From Tilletiopsis washingtonensis (Eukaryota > Basidiomycota > Exobasidiomycetes > Entylomatales): a stretch of DNA of 64,000 nucleotides. The DNA lies in contig NW_020312015.1 of the NCBI RefSeq assembly GCF_003144115.1, positions 245,945-309,944 of the forward strand. Reading direction: 5' to 3'. Shown here piece by piece: positions 55,086 to 64,000 of the stretch (positions are counted from its first letter, which is position 1; every line of letters starts with the position of its first letter). Under the pieces are notes generated by a model that saw only the letters and a program-made list of their open reading frames with translations, was not told where the DNA came from and did not search any database. The translations under genes were made by a program, and so were the position numbers.

Positions 55086-57987
55086 GGTGGAGGGGCTAAG
55101 TGATAGGAGATGGAGAGCGAGAGCGAGAGTCGAGGACGAGGGATCAGCGGCGAGCGGGCGAGGAAGGCGGCGTGGTGCTGCCTCTTGTACCGGCGGTGCG
55201 AGATCGCCCACCGCGGCCGTGGCCCAGGGGTGGCGGGCAGACGCACCCGTGCGCTGGTCGGAGGCGCGATGGAGCGATGCCTGAGCGATGCCTGTGCGAT
55301 GCCTCTGCGATGCCGGCCCTCCGCTGCACGGCCGCATGCTGCAGCGCTGCTGCACTTCGGTGGCACTCCGGCGGCCCCTGAGCGCAGCCGGAGAAAGGCC
55401 CGGTGGGGGGGCCCAGGAGCGTCAGGGAGCCGGCTGCAACGCTGCAGCCGGCTGCCGGCGTCCAGCGCGTGCAGAGGAGCAAGCGCTGAGGAGGCCAGGG
55501 GTGTGCTGCTCGGCCGCGGGCAGCGGAGCATTGCCTCGCAGCATTGCGGCCGCAGCGGAGGGCAGCATTGTGCCTACGGGGGATGGGCTGCAGCAGCGCA
55601 GAGCGAGAGCCGCGTCAAGCGCCGATGGGCGCGGGCGCCGCCAGCCGCACGCAGCTCGCTGCCAGGGGCGAGCGGCGGCAGCACCGAGCAGCAGCAGCGC
55701 GCAGCTCGCTCGCAGGCAGAAGCGCAAGGCGCGGTGGCGCTCGGCCGTGCATCTCTCCTGCGGCGATGCCGCCAGGCACACACACAGGCGCGCTGCCCGC
55801 CGCCAGCGCGACCAACACGCGACACATCGACACAGCGCACGCAGCGCCCAGCGCCCTCGACTCCTGCCGTGCCGCGCTCCTACGCCTGCGACGCCCCCTT
55901 CGCCACCGCCCAGCTGCCTCACGGGACCTGCATGGCCGTTGCGCCAGCATGCTGCTGCGATGCGTGGGCGTAGGGGCGCAGCACGGCCGTTGCCGCGCTT
56001 CAGGGTCTGCCGGCTGCACTCTGGCCGCTGGCTGACAAGCGGCCTGCAAACAAACGGCCTCAACGGCTTGAAGCCCTGCATCTCGCTGCTACCAGCGATC
56101 CTCGTCCGAGACGGCCTGATGCTGGCGCCGCATGCTAGGTCGCGAGCTCGCCAGCGCCACTGGGACGCCATCCGGGAGCGCTTGCTCGCCCTCGATCGTC
56201 GCCAGGACGTGCTACAGATCGGCGCGGGGCTGAGTTGGTGACAGCGGCAAGCGATAGACGAGGCGGCTGCCACGGCAATGTCGGCGCGGGGCGCAGCTCG
56301 GCTCGCCGGCGACGCCAGCCAGAGCTCGTCGGCGACACGCGCGCAAGGAATGGCCGGCGCGCGCTGGCAATCTCGTGTTGCTCTCGAGGTGTTGGACTCG
56401 CCTGCGCTCAGCCACAGAATGCCGTGCGCTGGCCGAGCTCGTGCTCGTCGAGGATGGGCCGGACGAGTCTGGCTCGTCGTCGGCAACCGCTGCGCATCAG
56501 ATCGCCCGCCGCACGACGCTGCACGCGCGCCTGCGACGCACAAGCCACACGGCGCCGGCGCGTGCACGGCATCGCACCTCGCTCGCACCCGCAGGTCGCT
56601 CTGTGCCTCTGTGCGACGTCGCTCCGGGCTCGCTGCCTCTCTCGCAGCTGCGCAAGTAACTCCGGGCCCTCTGCGCTGCGCCGGCCGGGCCTTGAAGAGC
56701 GTGCTGCGGCTGCCTTCCACGCTCGCTCGCGCCCGCTCCGCGCTCCGACTCTCCTGCCGCGCTGCCAGGCACCTCGCGCGGTCGCCGTCGCAGAGTCGGA
56801 CCTGCGATGTGGACGTCGGGGCAGCAGCACTTGCATCGCGGCCGCTGCTGCGCCCTCCCGTCCCCACGGCGCATGACGCCCAGCACGCCCTCTCGCGACT
56901 CTCCGCTCGCAGCCCGACGTTTCGAGCGCCACCGCGGTTCCTGCGTACCCCTGCCTGGCTGCTGGTGATGCCGACGACACGGCGTCACGTCGCATGCCGC
57001 CTCGCAGCACATCACATCCGACCTGCCGAAAGCGGAACAGAGAAGGCGCAAGGGCGAGGGCAACCTGCCGATGGCCGTGGCCCCGCCCAAAGGCTCCTCG
57101 CAGCGCCAGCGGCATGATGGGGGTGCTTGAGGTGCAGCAGCGTCGCAGCAGCCGGGAGCAAGGCGACCGTCGCCTAGCGGTGCAGTAGCCTGCCTCGTGC
57201 GTCCATCAGCGTGCACAGACCACGCTGCGAGCGGGGCCATTGGGAAGCGAGGGCCTTGAGCAGAGACCACGCCGCAGCAAGCGTGATCGACAGCGACCGC
57301 TGCCGGCTGCCACCCACGCTAGCCGGCGCCCTGCTTGCTGGGAGGCAGCCGTCCGGCGGTTGCGCTCCTGCGTCGCTGCACCCTGCTCCTGCTTCCTCCA
57401 TGCTGCTAGTCTCTACTTCCGCGGCTGCAGCTGACTCTGGCATCCTCGCTGCGCTCTTCGGAGCGTGCTCGTCGTCGGGGTGAGGTGGGGCCGCGAGCCG
57501 CTCAGCTGCTCAAGAGCGGGCCGCCTCCGTCACGCGTGGGATGGCGCTCCCGCACGCGCAGCCGGCAAGAGCGCGGGAGCAGCTCGCTTTCGAGGGGCGC
57601 TCGCGAGGGCCCCACCTGTGATCTTCGCATGAGTTGCAGTTCTGATTCAAATTGCGCTGACGCAGACCCTGCTGGCATTACCGCAGCTGGCAGCGCTCAA
57701 GCTCAGAGACGCGCGCCTGCAAGGGGGCGAGCAGCATGAGATGCGCGTGCCGCAGCGGCCCGCGCTGAAACCGTGGGGCTGGCGCTGGCTCTGAAGGGGC
57801 GGAGGGCTGCGAAATCGTTAATTCAGCGCAGGCGCCGCGTCCCTCCCCTCACCCATGTGCTCCCACACTTGTCAGATACACCAGAACTTTCTGTCGCGGC
57901 ACCTCCACATCAACGTCGTGGGTCGGGTGGCTGGCTGGTGCTTGGACTGCGCACCCCAACCTGGGGGTGTTCCCCACCTCATCAACC
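55086..57987. other. 2.9-kb stretch without a recognised gene
   Basis: Long open frames occur on both strands (up to about 480 codons on the minus strand) but overlap each other and show only Arg/Ala/Cys-rich, low-complexity translations, as expected by chance in such GC-rich DNA. It contains the 11-nt tandem repeat listed separately and several CTGCAG/GCAGC-rich inverted runs (55420-55720). The right end must hold the SRAP gene promoter. Confidence 0.45.
55274..55314. repeat. 11-nt tandem repeat, 3.7 copies
   Basis: Unit GCGATGCCTGA / GCGATGCCTGT / GCGATGCCTCT / GCGATGCC, back to back. Copies differ only at the end of the unit. Confidence 0.9.
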
Positions 57988-59567
57988 ATGTGCGGTCGCT
58001 TCGCCGACAAGCTGACAGCGCAGCAGCACCGCGCCGCCGTCAACGACTGGCTGGGCCGTGCTCACCGCCGCGAGCGCCGCGCTGATGCCGACGCGGCGGC
58101 AGGACGCGGCCAAGGCTCGTCGTCCAGCGCGCGCGGCGGCGCGGCGGGACCCTCTTCGCGCCAGAGTGCGGCTGGCGACTCAGCATCGGCGCCGACGGGC
58201 TCAGTATATGCTGCAGAATCCGCTTGGACTGCTGATGCAGTGCCAGAGATGGAGGATGGCTATCACGCAACCACAAATGTGGCGCCGACGACGCAGCACC
58301 CGGTGCTGCACGCGCAAGGCGGTGGCGCAGACGCCAAGCTCATTCTCGAGCCAATGCGCTGGGGTCTGCTGCCGGCGTCGACCAAAAGCATCCCACGCGG
58401 CGCAGACACGATCAAGACGATCAATGCGCGAGCCGACACCATCCTCAGCGGCCAGGGCATCTGGGCGCCTCTGTTTCGTCGTGGCAAGCGCTGTGTCGTC
58501 TGGGCGCAGGGATGGTACGAGGTGAGATACGCGCATGCTGCGCCACGCAGCGCCGCGCTGACACATGCATCACAGTGGCAGGTCACGCCGTCGGCGCGTC
58601 TGGCGCACTTTGTCGGCTCGTCCGAGCCGGGCATCGGCCGCAAGACGGCCAGCGGCGATGGCCGCGAGATGGTGCCGCTAGCTGGGCTCTGGGAAGAGTG
58701 CACACTAGAGAACGGCGAGCGGCTGCGCTCCTTCACCATCTGCACGACAGAGATCAACAAGCAGCTCGACTTTCTTGTGCGTAGACCGCAGTTCGCGGCA
58801 CCTTCCTGCTGCTCACTCCCGGCCTCTTGCAGCACACGCGCATGCCAGTCGTTCTACCCGACCTCGAGTCGCTGCAGATCTGGCTCGGGCTGGTGCCAGC
58901 GCCGCTCGAGCGCGTCGGGCGTCTCCTGCGGCCGTACGAGCATCCGCTGGAATGCTATCGCGTTCCCGGCGAGGTGGGCAGGACCGGCACGGACGACGAG
59001 AAATTCTTGCATCCCATTACCGAGCGCAAGGACGGCATCGCGCAGGCGTTTGGCCGTGCACGCAAGATGCAGGACACAGACGACGCGCCGCCCGCGAAGA
59101 GGGCCAAGACCGAGCCGGAGCCGGTCAAGCGCGAAGTGTCAGGTCCGGCCGAGGCACCAGAGCGCGTCAAGACGCCCAGCAGCAGCCCTGGACAGGACAG
59201 AGCAGCGCAGATCGAGGCGGATCGCTTGCTCGCCGAGCAGCTGGAGCGCGAGGATGCTGACGAGCAGAACCGCGCGCCCGCACCCAAGCCCTCAGCATCG
59301 CCAAGACCACGCACGTCGCCGTCCCCGTCGGCCTCTACCACAAAGCCGAGCTCCAAGTTCTCGCCCGAGCCATTCAACCCGCCATCGAGCAGTCCGTCCC
59401 GTCCTGCGCCGACGAAGCTCGAGAACATGCTCAAGACGCAGCAGGCCGGCGGCGGGCCAAGCAGCGGCCCGGGCGTGCCTGCGCAGTCGCCGCCGCGCAA
59501 GAAGGGGTCGCCCAAGCGCACGCCGACGGGCAAGCGCTCTGGCGACATTCGCTCCTTCTTCTCGTAG
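57988..59567 (+). CDS. SRAP-domain abasic-site DNA-protein crosslink sensor (HMCES family)
   Basis: SRAP proteins covalently trap abasic sites in single-stranded DNA. Exons 57988-58521, 58576-58776 and 58833-59567 give 489 aa. The chosen ATG makes Cys2 the N-terminal catalytic residue after Met removal (MCGRFADKL), the family hallmark. Other conserved parts are PMRWGLLPAS, INARADT, RGKRCVVWAQGWYEW (active-site Glu), LAGLWEECTLENGERLRSFT, ICTTEINKQLDFL and HTRMPVVL (active-site His). An extra low-complexity insert of about 65 residues follows residue 30. The last 190 residues are disordered and end GDIRSFFS, resembling a PCNA-interacting peptide. The gene is convergent with the helical-repeat protein gene (54 nt). 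Confidence 0.94.
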
Positions 59568-59621
59568 GCCCAGTCGTGCGTCAGATACCCGTGCGGCAGT
59601 GCAATGTCATTGCTGCCGCCA

Positions 59622-62600
59622 TCAGTCTTGCGGGATGGACGTCTCCCATGTCACGCGCTCCCACCACAGCTTCGTGTGCGGCGTGGCTATGTCGCCTGCC
59701 AGCCGGAGCAGACGCGTCTCGGCGAGGTCGGCGTCTTCCTCTGCTCGCCGGCGCAGGTCTTGTAGGAAGCGGCTCTTGAGTGGGTCGCCTTCGTAGGACA
59801 TGCCGAGCTCGCGCATCCAGCTCATCACCTCGATGGCGCCGTCGACGTCGTCGAGCGCGAGGTAGTTGACCGCCATGTGGCGGAAGCGATCGCCGCTCAG
59901 CCGCGCAGGCGACTCTGCGATGGTTCTGCAACCCCAGCGGACCGTGCCAACGAGCTCATCCATCTGCAGCAGTGACGTGACGCGCAGGCCTTTCAGAATG
60001 CGGCTGCTGTCGCCGCCGGCCCTGAGGCTCTCCTTGCGTCGGCGGTAGTCCCAGTGGGAGCGCACTGCGGCCATGACGCGCAGAGCTGTGCCTGTGTAGG
60101 CCATGCCAGCGCCAGAGACGAGACGCAGAAGACGGAGTGCAGTGTCGGCATGTGCGCCGTAGGGCAGCCAGCGTGCCTGAGCGGGCCCGCTTTCTCCGGG
60201 CGGAGGCGCGAAGGCTCGGAGCTGCGTGGAGGCCTTCGATACGACGGCGTTGAGCAAGGTCGCCTCGAGCTGAAAGTCCTCCTTGTTTGACACGCATGTG
60301 CGCACCAGATCGCGCATGATACGCATCGGCTCGTTGCGCTCCCGTCGATTGGCAGCGCGATCCAGTGCCTCGAACTGCTCGATCAGAACATGAGCGGCCA
60401 GGACGCCGAGTGCCCGATGCACGCCGGCCTGCTCCTCGGATGCCAGCAGCTTGGGCACGAGGTCGTAGCGCGCCTGTATCGCCACGCTGGTAAGGAGCGT
60501 CTGGTAGATGGCTGCAATGTGGCTTGTCTCCTCTGCCTTGCGAGCGGTCGACTCGCCGTAGACTGCCAGTATGTCCACTGCTCGGTCGATGCTGACTTTG
60601 CCTAGCTCGCGCACGGCATTGTGCACGTTGTAGAGGCTCGGAACGAGGTCGCGCCGCAGCATCGCTGCGAGGACCTCGAAGGCGGAGTTGGGGTCGTTGA
60701 GCGCGAAGAAGGCCGTGGCAACGGCACTGAGCTCGCCCTCATCCATATGGCCCAGAGGGCGTGAGGAGGTGAATCGCTCGAGGACGCGGGTCGCAAAGGC
60801 TTGATCTGGATGCGCGTCTGTCACCGCCTCAGTCTCCTCTGCTGGAGCGACGCTTTCGCGAACATGGGACGGCGGTCCCGCGAAGAGGCGCACGACCGAG
60901 AGCATGGACGAGACGCTTTGGACGACACCCGAAGTGGCCCGGCCGGGAGACGAGCCGTCGGCAATGTCTGCCGTCCACCTGAGCCAGAGCTGGCGAGTGA
61001 GGTCCTTCGCGCCACAGCGCGCGACCTCGGCGACTACGCGAGCCCGTAGAGACTCCTCGAAATGCTCGTCGATGAAAGGATCGAGGCGCTCGTCCCACAA
61101 CCCGAGCACACTGCCAAGGCGGGTCATCCGGCTCTCTTTACGAGCCGGCACGCAGGCTAGCAGCGCAAGTGTTCTGCCTGCATTGAGCAGCTGACACAAT
61201 GACCCCGGAGGATATCGCGACAGCGCTCGAGACAGAGCTCCGTTCAGCTCATCTTCACCGGCCCTGCTGACGGCGTCGAGGAGCTCGTCCAGCCACAAGT
61301 GCGGCCTATCTGGTCGTACCTCCTGCGTGACCGGTCCGGGCTTCTTCTCCGGCTCGAGCAGCAGCGCTGAGGCGAGAGACGCGCATGCTTCAATCGCCTC
61401 GCTCAAGCTTCCTGCCCGAGTAGTCGCAAAGACGACGCGACGGGCAAGAGACCCGCAGAGCTCCGGCAGCCCGTGCCGCGCGGGGAGATCGTCTGCAGAG
61501 GTCGATGACGCGGCGCTCCTCAGATCGGCGAGCTCCTGGATGAGTCGGACGCATGCTTCTCGCGCGGGGGTCCAGAGCGACGAAGCGATGAAGGCGTGCA
61601 CGCAGAATGCGCGCACAGTGATAGCGAAGTTCGCCGATCGCCTCGCCTCGTCTGACACGGCGAGTTCGTCGAGCCAGCCTTCGCAGCTGCCAGCGTCCTC
61701 TGCGGCTCGCTCCAACAGCGTCTGTCCGAGCCCAGCGCGTTCGACAAAGGCGCCGATGATGCGCAAAGCGCTCTCGCGGCACTGCTGCGCGGCGCGAGGA
61801 TCGTCTGCGTGACGCGCCATCGTGTCGAGATAGTACTCCACCAAGAGACCGGCCTCTTGGATGCTCGGGAACTTCGCTTTTCGCCAGTTGTCCTTCCACG
61901 AGGCGGGCTCATCGCTCCCCCGACTGCCGAGCAGAGCCAAGTAGACCTCGAGCGCGGGAAAGAGGCCGACGTCACCCTGAGCTAGGACTGCAGAGACGAG
62001 CGCGCGCAAGAGCGAGTCGTCCAGAGCCGAGCGCGAGGCAACGCCGAGCGAATACGACTCGGCCAGCTTGCAAAGCAGACGTTGAGAATGTTGAGATGTC
62101 AGGATAAGGTCGAGCGAGCGAACGCCCGCTATAATCCGCCATGACGACGCGGGGCCGAGAAAGGCCATGCTGAACCCGGGATCGTCGAGCAGCGCCGCGC
62201 TGCTGCCTGCAGCGGCGAGCATGGCTTCCAGTGCGCGCTGCACGCGTGCACCTGCCTCGTTCGCGAGCGTGCCTTGGCGGAGCTCCACCAACAGGGCGGG
62301 CGTGAGCTCCTGGCCCGGATCCGGCAGGTCCGAAAGCAGCAGTGCAATGACTGCAGGCAGTCGCGCCAAGGCGGCGTACGAGCACAGCTGCACCACGGCG
62401 TTGTCGGAGAGTTCAGCCAGCGTGTCGGCGTTGCGGCTGCGAAGCTCGAGGTAGGCGTCCGACACGGTGATGCTCGCATGGCACAGCCGCTCATTCTCCA
62501 AGACGGCGCGTAGCTGCTCCTCGGAACATTGGCTCAGGTCGCCCTCGAGGCCTCCATCGAGCAGGGCGACGTTGCTCAGCTCGGCCGCGGACGCGCTAGT

Positions 62601-62885
62601 CCCGGCGTGCCCCGTGGTGTGAGCGCCGCGCCTGGCTGCGGATTGGAAAGCGCTTCGTCGTGAGGTTGTGAAGTGCCGCGCACTATCGGTTGCTCGACGA
62701 GGCAGATCGCTGCCTTCATCGACGTGTCGCTTCCGCGGGCCGGGCGAGGAGACGCTTCTGCGGCGCTCGACCGTGCGCGCCACGAACGGCAGCCGCGATG
62801 GACCCGCGACACATGTTGATGTGCCCGAGGCCGCTGAGCGTGCGAGCGTCCGCGCTGCGGTGGCCAGGCCGTGCTGCACAGCCAT
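59622..62885 (-). CDS. Large mitochondrial helical-repeat (PPR-like) protein
   Basis: An intronless 1087-aa frame. Choosing the ATG at 62885 gives MAVQHGLATAARTLARSAAS, a typical mitochondrial presequence, with a further basic stretch up to ARHFTTSRRSAFQSAARR. The body is almost entirely alpha-helical. Near the C-terminus RFRHMAVNYLALDDVDGAIE then VMSWMRELGM fits one PPR-type repeat, and IYQTLLTSVAIQARYDLVPK looks similar. Most other repeats are too diverged to call. A role in mitochondrial RNA metabolism or translation is likely by analogy. The frame stays open upstream of this ATG, so a longer start cannot be excluded, but the presequence supports this one. It shares a 216-nt upstream region with TOM22. 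Confidence 0.8.
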   Translation of the reverse strand: MAVQHGLATAARTLARSAASGTSTCVAGPSRLPFVARTVERRRSVSSPGPRKRHVDEGSDLPRRATDSARHFTTSRRSAFQSAARRGAHTTGHAGTSASAAELSNVALLDGGLEGDLSQCSEEQLRAVLENERLCHASITVSDAYLELRSRNADTLAELSDNAVVQLCSYAALARLPAVIALLLSDLPDPGQELTPALLVELRQGTLANEAGARVQRALEAMLAAAGSSAALLDDPGFSMAFLGPASSWRIIAGVRSLDLILTSQHSQRLLCKLAESYSLGVASRSALDDSLLRALVSAVLAQGDVGLFPALEVYLALLGSRGSDEPASWKDNWRKAKFPSIQEAGLLVEYYLDTMARHADDPRAAQQCRESALRIIGAFVERAGLGQTLLERAAEDAGSCEGWLDELAVSDEARRSANFAITVRAFCVHAFIASSLWTPAREACVRLIQELADLRSAASSTSADDLPARHGLPELCGSLARRVVFATTRAGSLSEAIEACASLASALLLEPEKKPGPVTQEVRPDRPHLWLDELLDAVSRAGEDELNGALSRALSRYPPGSLCQLLNAGRTLALLACVPARKESRMTRLGSVLGLWDERLDPFIDEHFEESLRARVVAEVARCGAKDLTRQLWLRWTADIADGSSPGRATSGVVQSVSSMLSVVRLFAGPPSHVRESVAPAEETEAVTDAHPDQAFATRVLERFTSSRPLGHMDEGELSAVATAFFALNDPNSAFEVLAAMLRRDLVPSLYNVHNAVRELGKVSIDRAVDILAVYGESTARKAEETSHIAAIYQTLLTSVAIQARYDLVPKLLASEEQAGVHRALGVLAAHVLIEQFEALDRAANRRERNEPMRIMRDLVRTCVSNKEDFQLEATLLNAVVSKASTQLRAFAPPPGESGPAQARWLPYGAHADTALRLLRLVSGAGMAYTGTALRVMAAVRSHWDYRRRKESLRAGGDSSRILKGLRVTSLLQMDELVGTVRWGCRTIAESPARLSGDRFRHMAVNYLALDDVDGAIEVMSWMRELGMSYEGDPLKSRFLQDLRRRAEEDADLAETRLLRLAGDIATPHTKLWWERVTWETSIPQD

Positions 62886-63101
62886 GATCCTTGCAATCTT
62901 GACGTTGTGGCAGAGAGGCAGGAAGGTGGCGCCTCGGGCAGCACAAGTGGAGCAGCGCGCCGCCGCGGCCTTGTCAGCGCAGCGCCGTGGCCACGTCACG
63001 TGCCGCGCCCAGCCATTTTGGCCCGGCGCCGGCCGCTGCGCTTCCCACTGCTCCATCGACCACACCTCCACGACTGCCCCACCACCCATCACTCGTGCAC
63101 C

Positions 63102-64000
63102 ATGCCGACCATCGAGGAGCTGCCCGACGAGGCCTTCAACGCCACCAACATCGCTGCCGACGACGAGTGGGATGACGAGAGCTCCGAGGGCGTGAGTATG
63201 CCGTGCGCTGCTCAGCAAATGGGGCTGGAGGGGCCCTCGACTGCGGAAGGGCGCTCGCAGAGGAGACGACCTGCAGCAGGCAAAGAGCAGGAGGAGCGGC
63301 CGGGCGGGATCTATGTCTTCGCTTTGCTGCGCTTCAACAGGCGACCTGCGCAGGGTGCGAGCGCAGTGGAGAGGAGACGTGGTTTAGCATCGGCCTGAGA
63401 CGAAGCGCAGCGTGGCCAGCCGTGGCGCCATCGACGTAGCCATGGCGAGTCGCACTGCCTCGGCATGGCGATGCAACCACAGCGCACGCTAGCTCCCGTC
63501 TTGACGAGGCCGTCGAAATGTCGTGTCACGGACGGGGTCTCGCACACTGCGCGTCACACTGGGAATCCGTACGGCTCGGAGGCGCTCGGCAGAGGACCAT
63601 GCGCTGTCCACGCGCGTGCTGTACGAGATGCTGAGACGCTCAGCTCGTCGTGCCGCTCACCTGCTGACACGCACCTCACACAAAGTCCGACATCTCGGAC
63701 GACGAGGTGACGGAGCGGGGCGTGGCTCTGAAGCAGGAGACGGTGTGGGAGCGCATTGCAGCGCTCGTCGACATTGTGCCGTCCTCAACACGCGCACGCA
63801 TTGCGCACACCTTCCGCACGGCCTCGGCATACGCCTTCTTCGGCGGCCGCCTGGCAGGCAACCTGGTGTGGGTCGTGACGACGAGCGCGCTGCTCGTGGG
63901 CCTGCCGTACGCGCTGGCGCTCGAGGACGAGAGCCGCATCGTGGCGCAGGAGAAGGAGATGTACCAGCAGCAGCAGGGTGCCCAGGTGAGTGGTGGCGCT
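63102..64000 (+). CDS. TOM22: Mitochondrial import receptor subunit Tom22 (partial)
   Basis: Tom22 is the central receptor and organiser of the outer-membrane TOM complex. Exon 1 (63102-63191) encodes an acidic cytosolic N-terminus (MPTIEELPDEAFNATNIAAD, then DEWDDESSEG). After a 494-nt intron, exon 2 (63686-63985) continues SDISDDEVTERGVAL and the conserved ETVWERIAALVDIVPSSTR, FRTASAYAFFGGRLAGN, then the membrane span VWVVTTSALLVGLPYAL. A short intermembrane-space segment begins, ending QQQQGAQ at a GTGAGT donor. The remaining C-terminus lies beyond the window. All hallmarks (acidic receptor region, single TM with Pro, Trp before TM) are present. Confidence 0.93.

Noticed and set aside
55422-56867. 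481-codon minus-strand frame in the 55-58 kb stretch
   Set aside because: Arg/Ala/Cys-rich low-complexity translation with overlapping open frames on both strands; typical of chance frames at very high GC.
1-64000. Transposons, retroelements, CRISPR arrays, rRNA
   Set aside because: No reverse transcriptase, integrase, transposase, terminal repeats, spacer arrays or rRNA-like blocks were recognised by eye.

Overview
The window is nuclear DNA of a very GC-rich fungus. Short introns (mostly about 50-100 nt, GTGAGT/GTGCGT donors, CAG acceptors) interrupt most genes. The gene set (BMT2, TMA16, HUL5, WRAP73/Wdr8, CAF16-type ATPase, Tom22) and the low-complexity, Ala/Ser/Arg-rich proteins suggest a basidiomycete, most likely Ustilaginomycotina (smut lineage). 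That placement is inference from style; no marker gene proves it. Introns were called by eye, and where totals were checked the exons add up to whole codons.

Layout: 0-2.2 kb (-) a modular secreted repeat protein that runs off the left edge; 3.9-5.6 (-) peroxisomal 3-ketoacyl-CoA thiolase; 6.4-9.8 (+) HECT ligase HUL5/UBE3C; 9.9-11.5 (-) AlkA/MAG1-type DNA glycosylase; 12.1-14.4 (+) VWA-domain protein; 14.7-15.8 (-) TMA16; 16.1-18.1 (+) a LOG/CAF16-like two-domain protein; 18.2-20.7 (-) multi-pass membrane protein; 21.3-22.7 (+) BMT2; 22.9-24.5 (-) degenerate family-X polymerase-like protein; 24.8-25.9 (+) TFIIE beta; 26.1-30.4 (-) a long disordered protein continuous with an HDDC2-type HD domain; 30.7-31.4 (+) SAP30-like protein; 32.4-33.4 (+) eL6; 33.9-34.6 (+) mitochondrial uS7; 34.8-37.0 (-) WRAP73; 37.3-38.8 (-) SDR; 39.3-41.3 (+) PTS1 acyl-CoA ligase; 42.0-43.6 (+) SCP-x-type thiolase; 43.8-45.7 (-) eIF3e; 46.2-49.6 (+) WW-domain Arg-rich protein; 50.5-53.1 (+) PH-like protein; 53.2-55.1 (-) protein with a small Cys motif; 55.1-58.0 no recognised gene; 58.0-59.6 (+) SRAP/HMCES; 59.6-62.9 (-) mitochondrial helical-repeat protein; 63.1-64.0 (+) TOM22, cut by the right edge.

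Nine neighbouring pairs are divergent and share intergenic promoters of about 0.2-0.8 kb. Some pairings make functional sense: the mitochondrial helical-repeat protein with TOM22, and the SDR with the acyl-CoA ligase, which is followed by a thiolase. Three genes feed peroxisomal fatty-acid breakdown (PTS2 thiolase, PTS1 acyl-CoA ligase, SCP-x thiolase).

The most unusual items are the LOG-CAF16 fusion, the secreted protein built of repeated glycine-rich modules and acidic AR linkers, the HD-domain fusion, and the mitochondrial pol-X-like protein that appears to have lost its catalytic aspartate pair. No transposon, retroelement, tRNA, rRNA or CRISPR was recognised.
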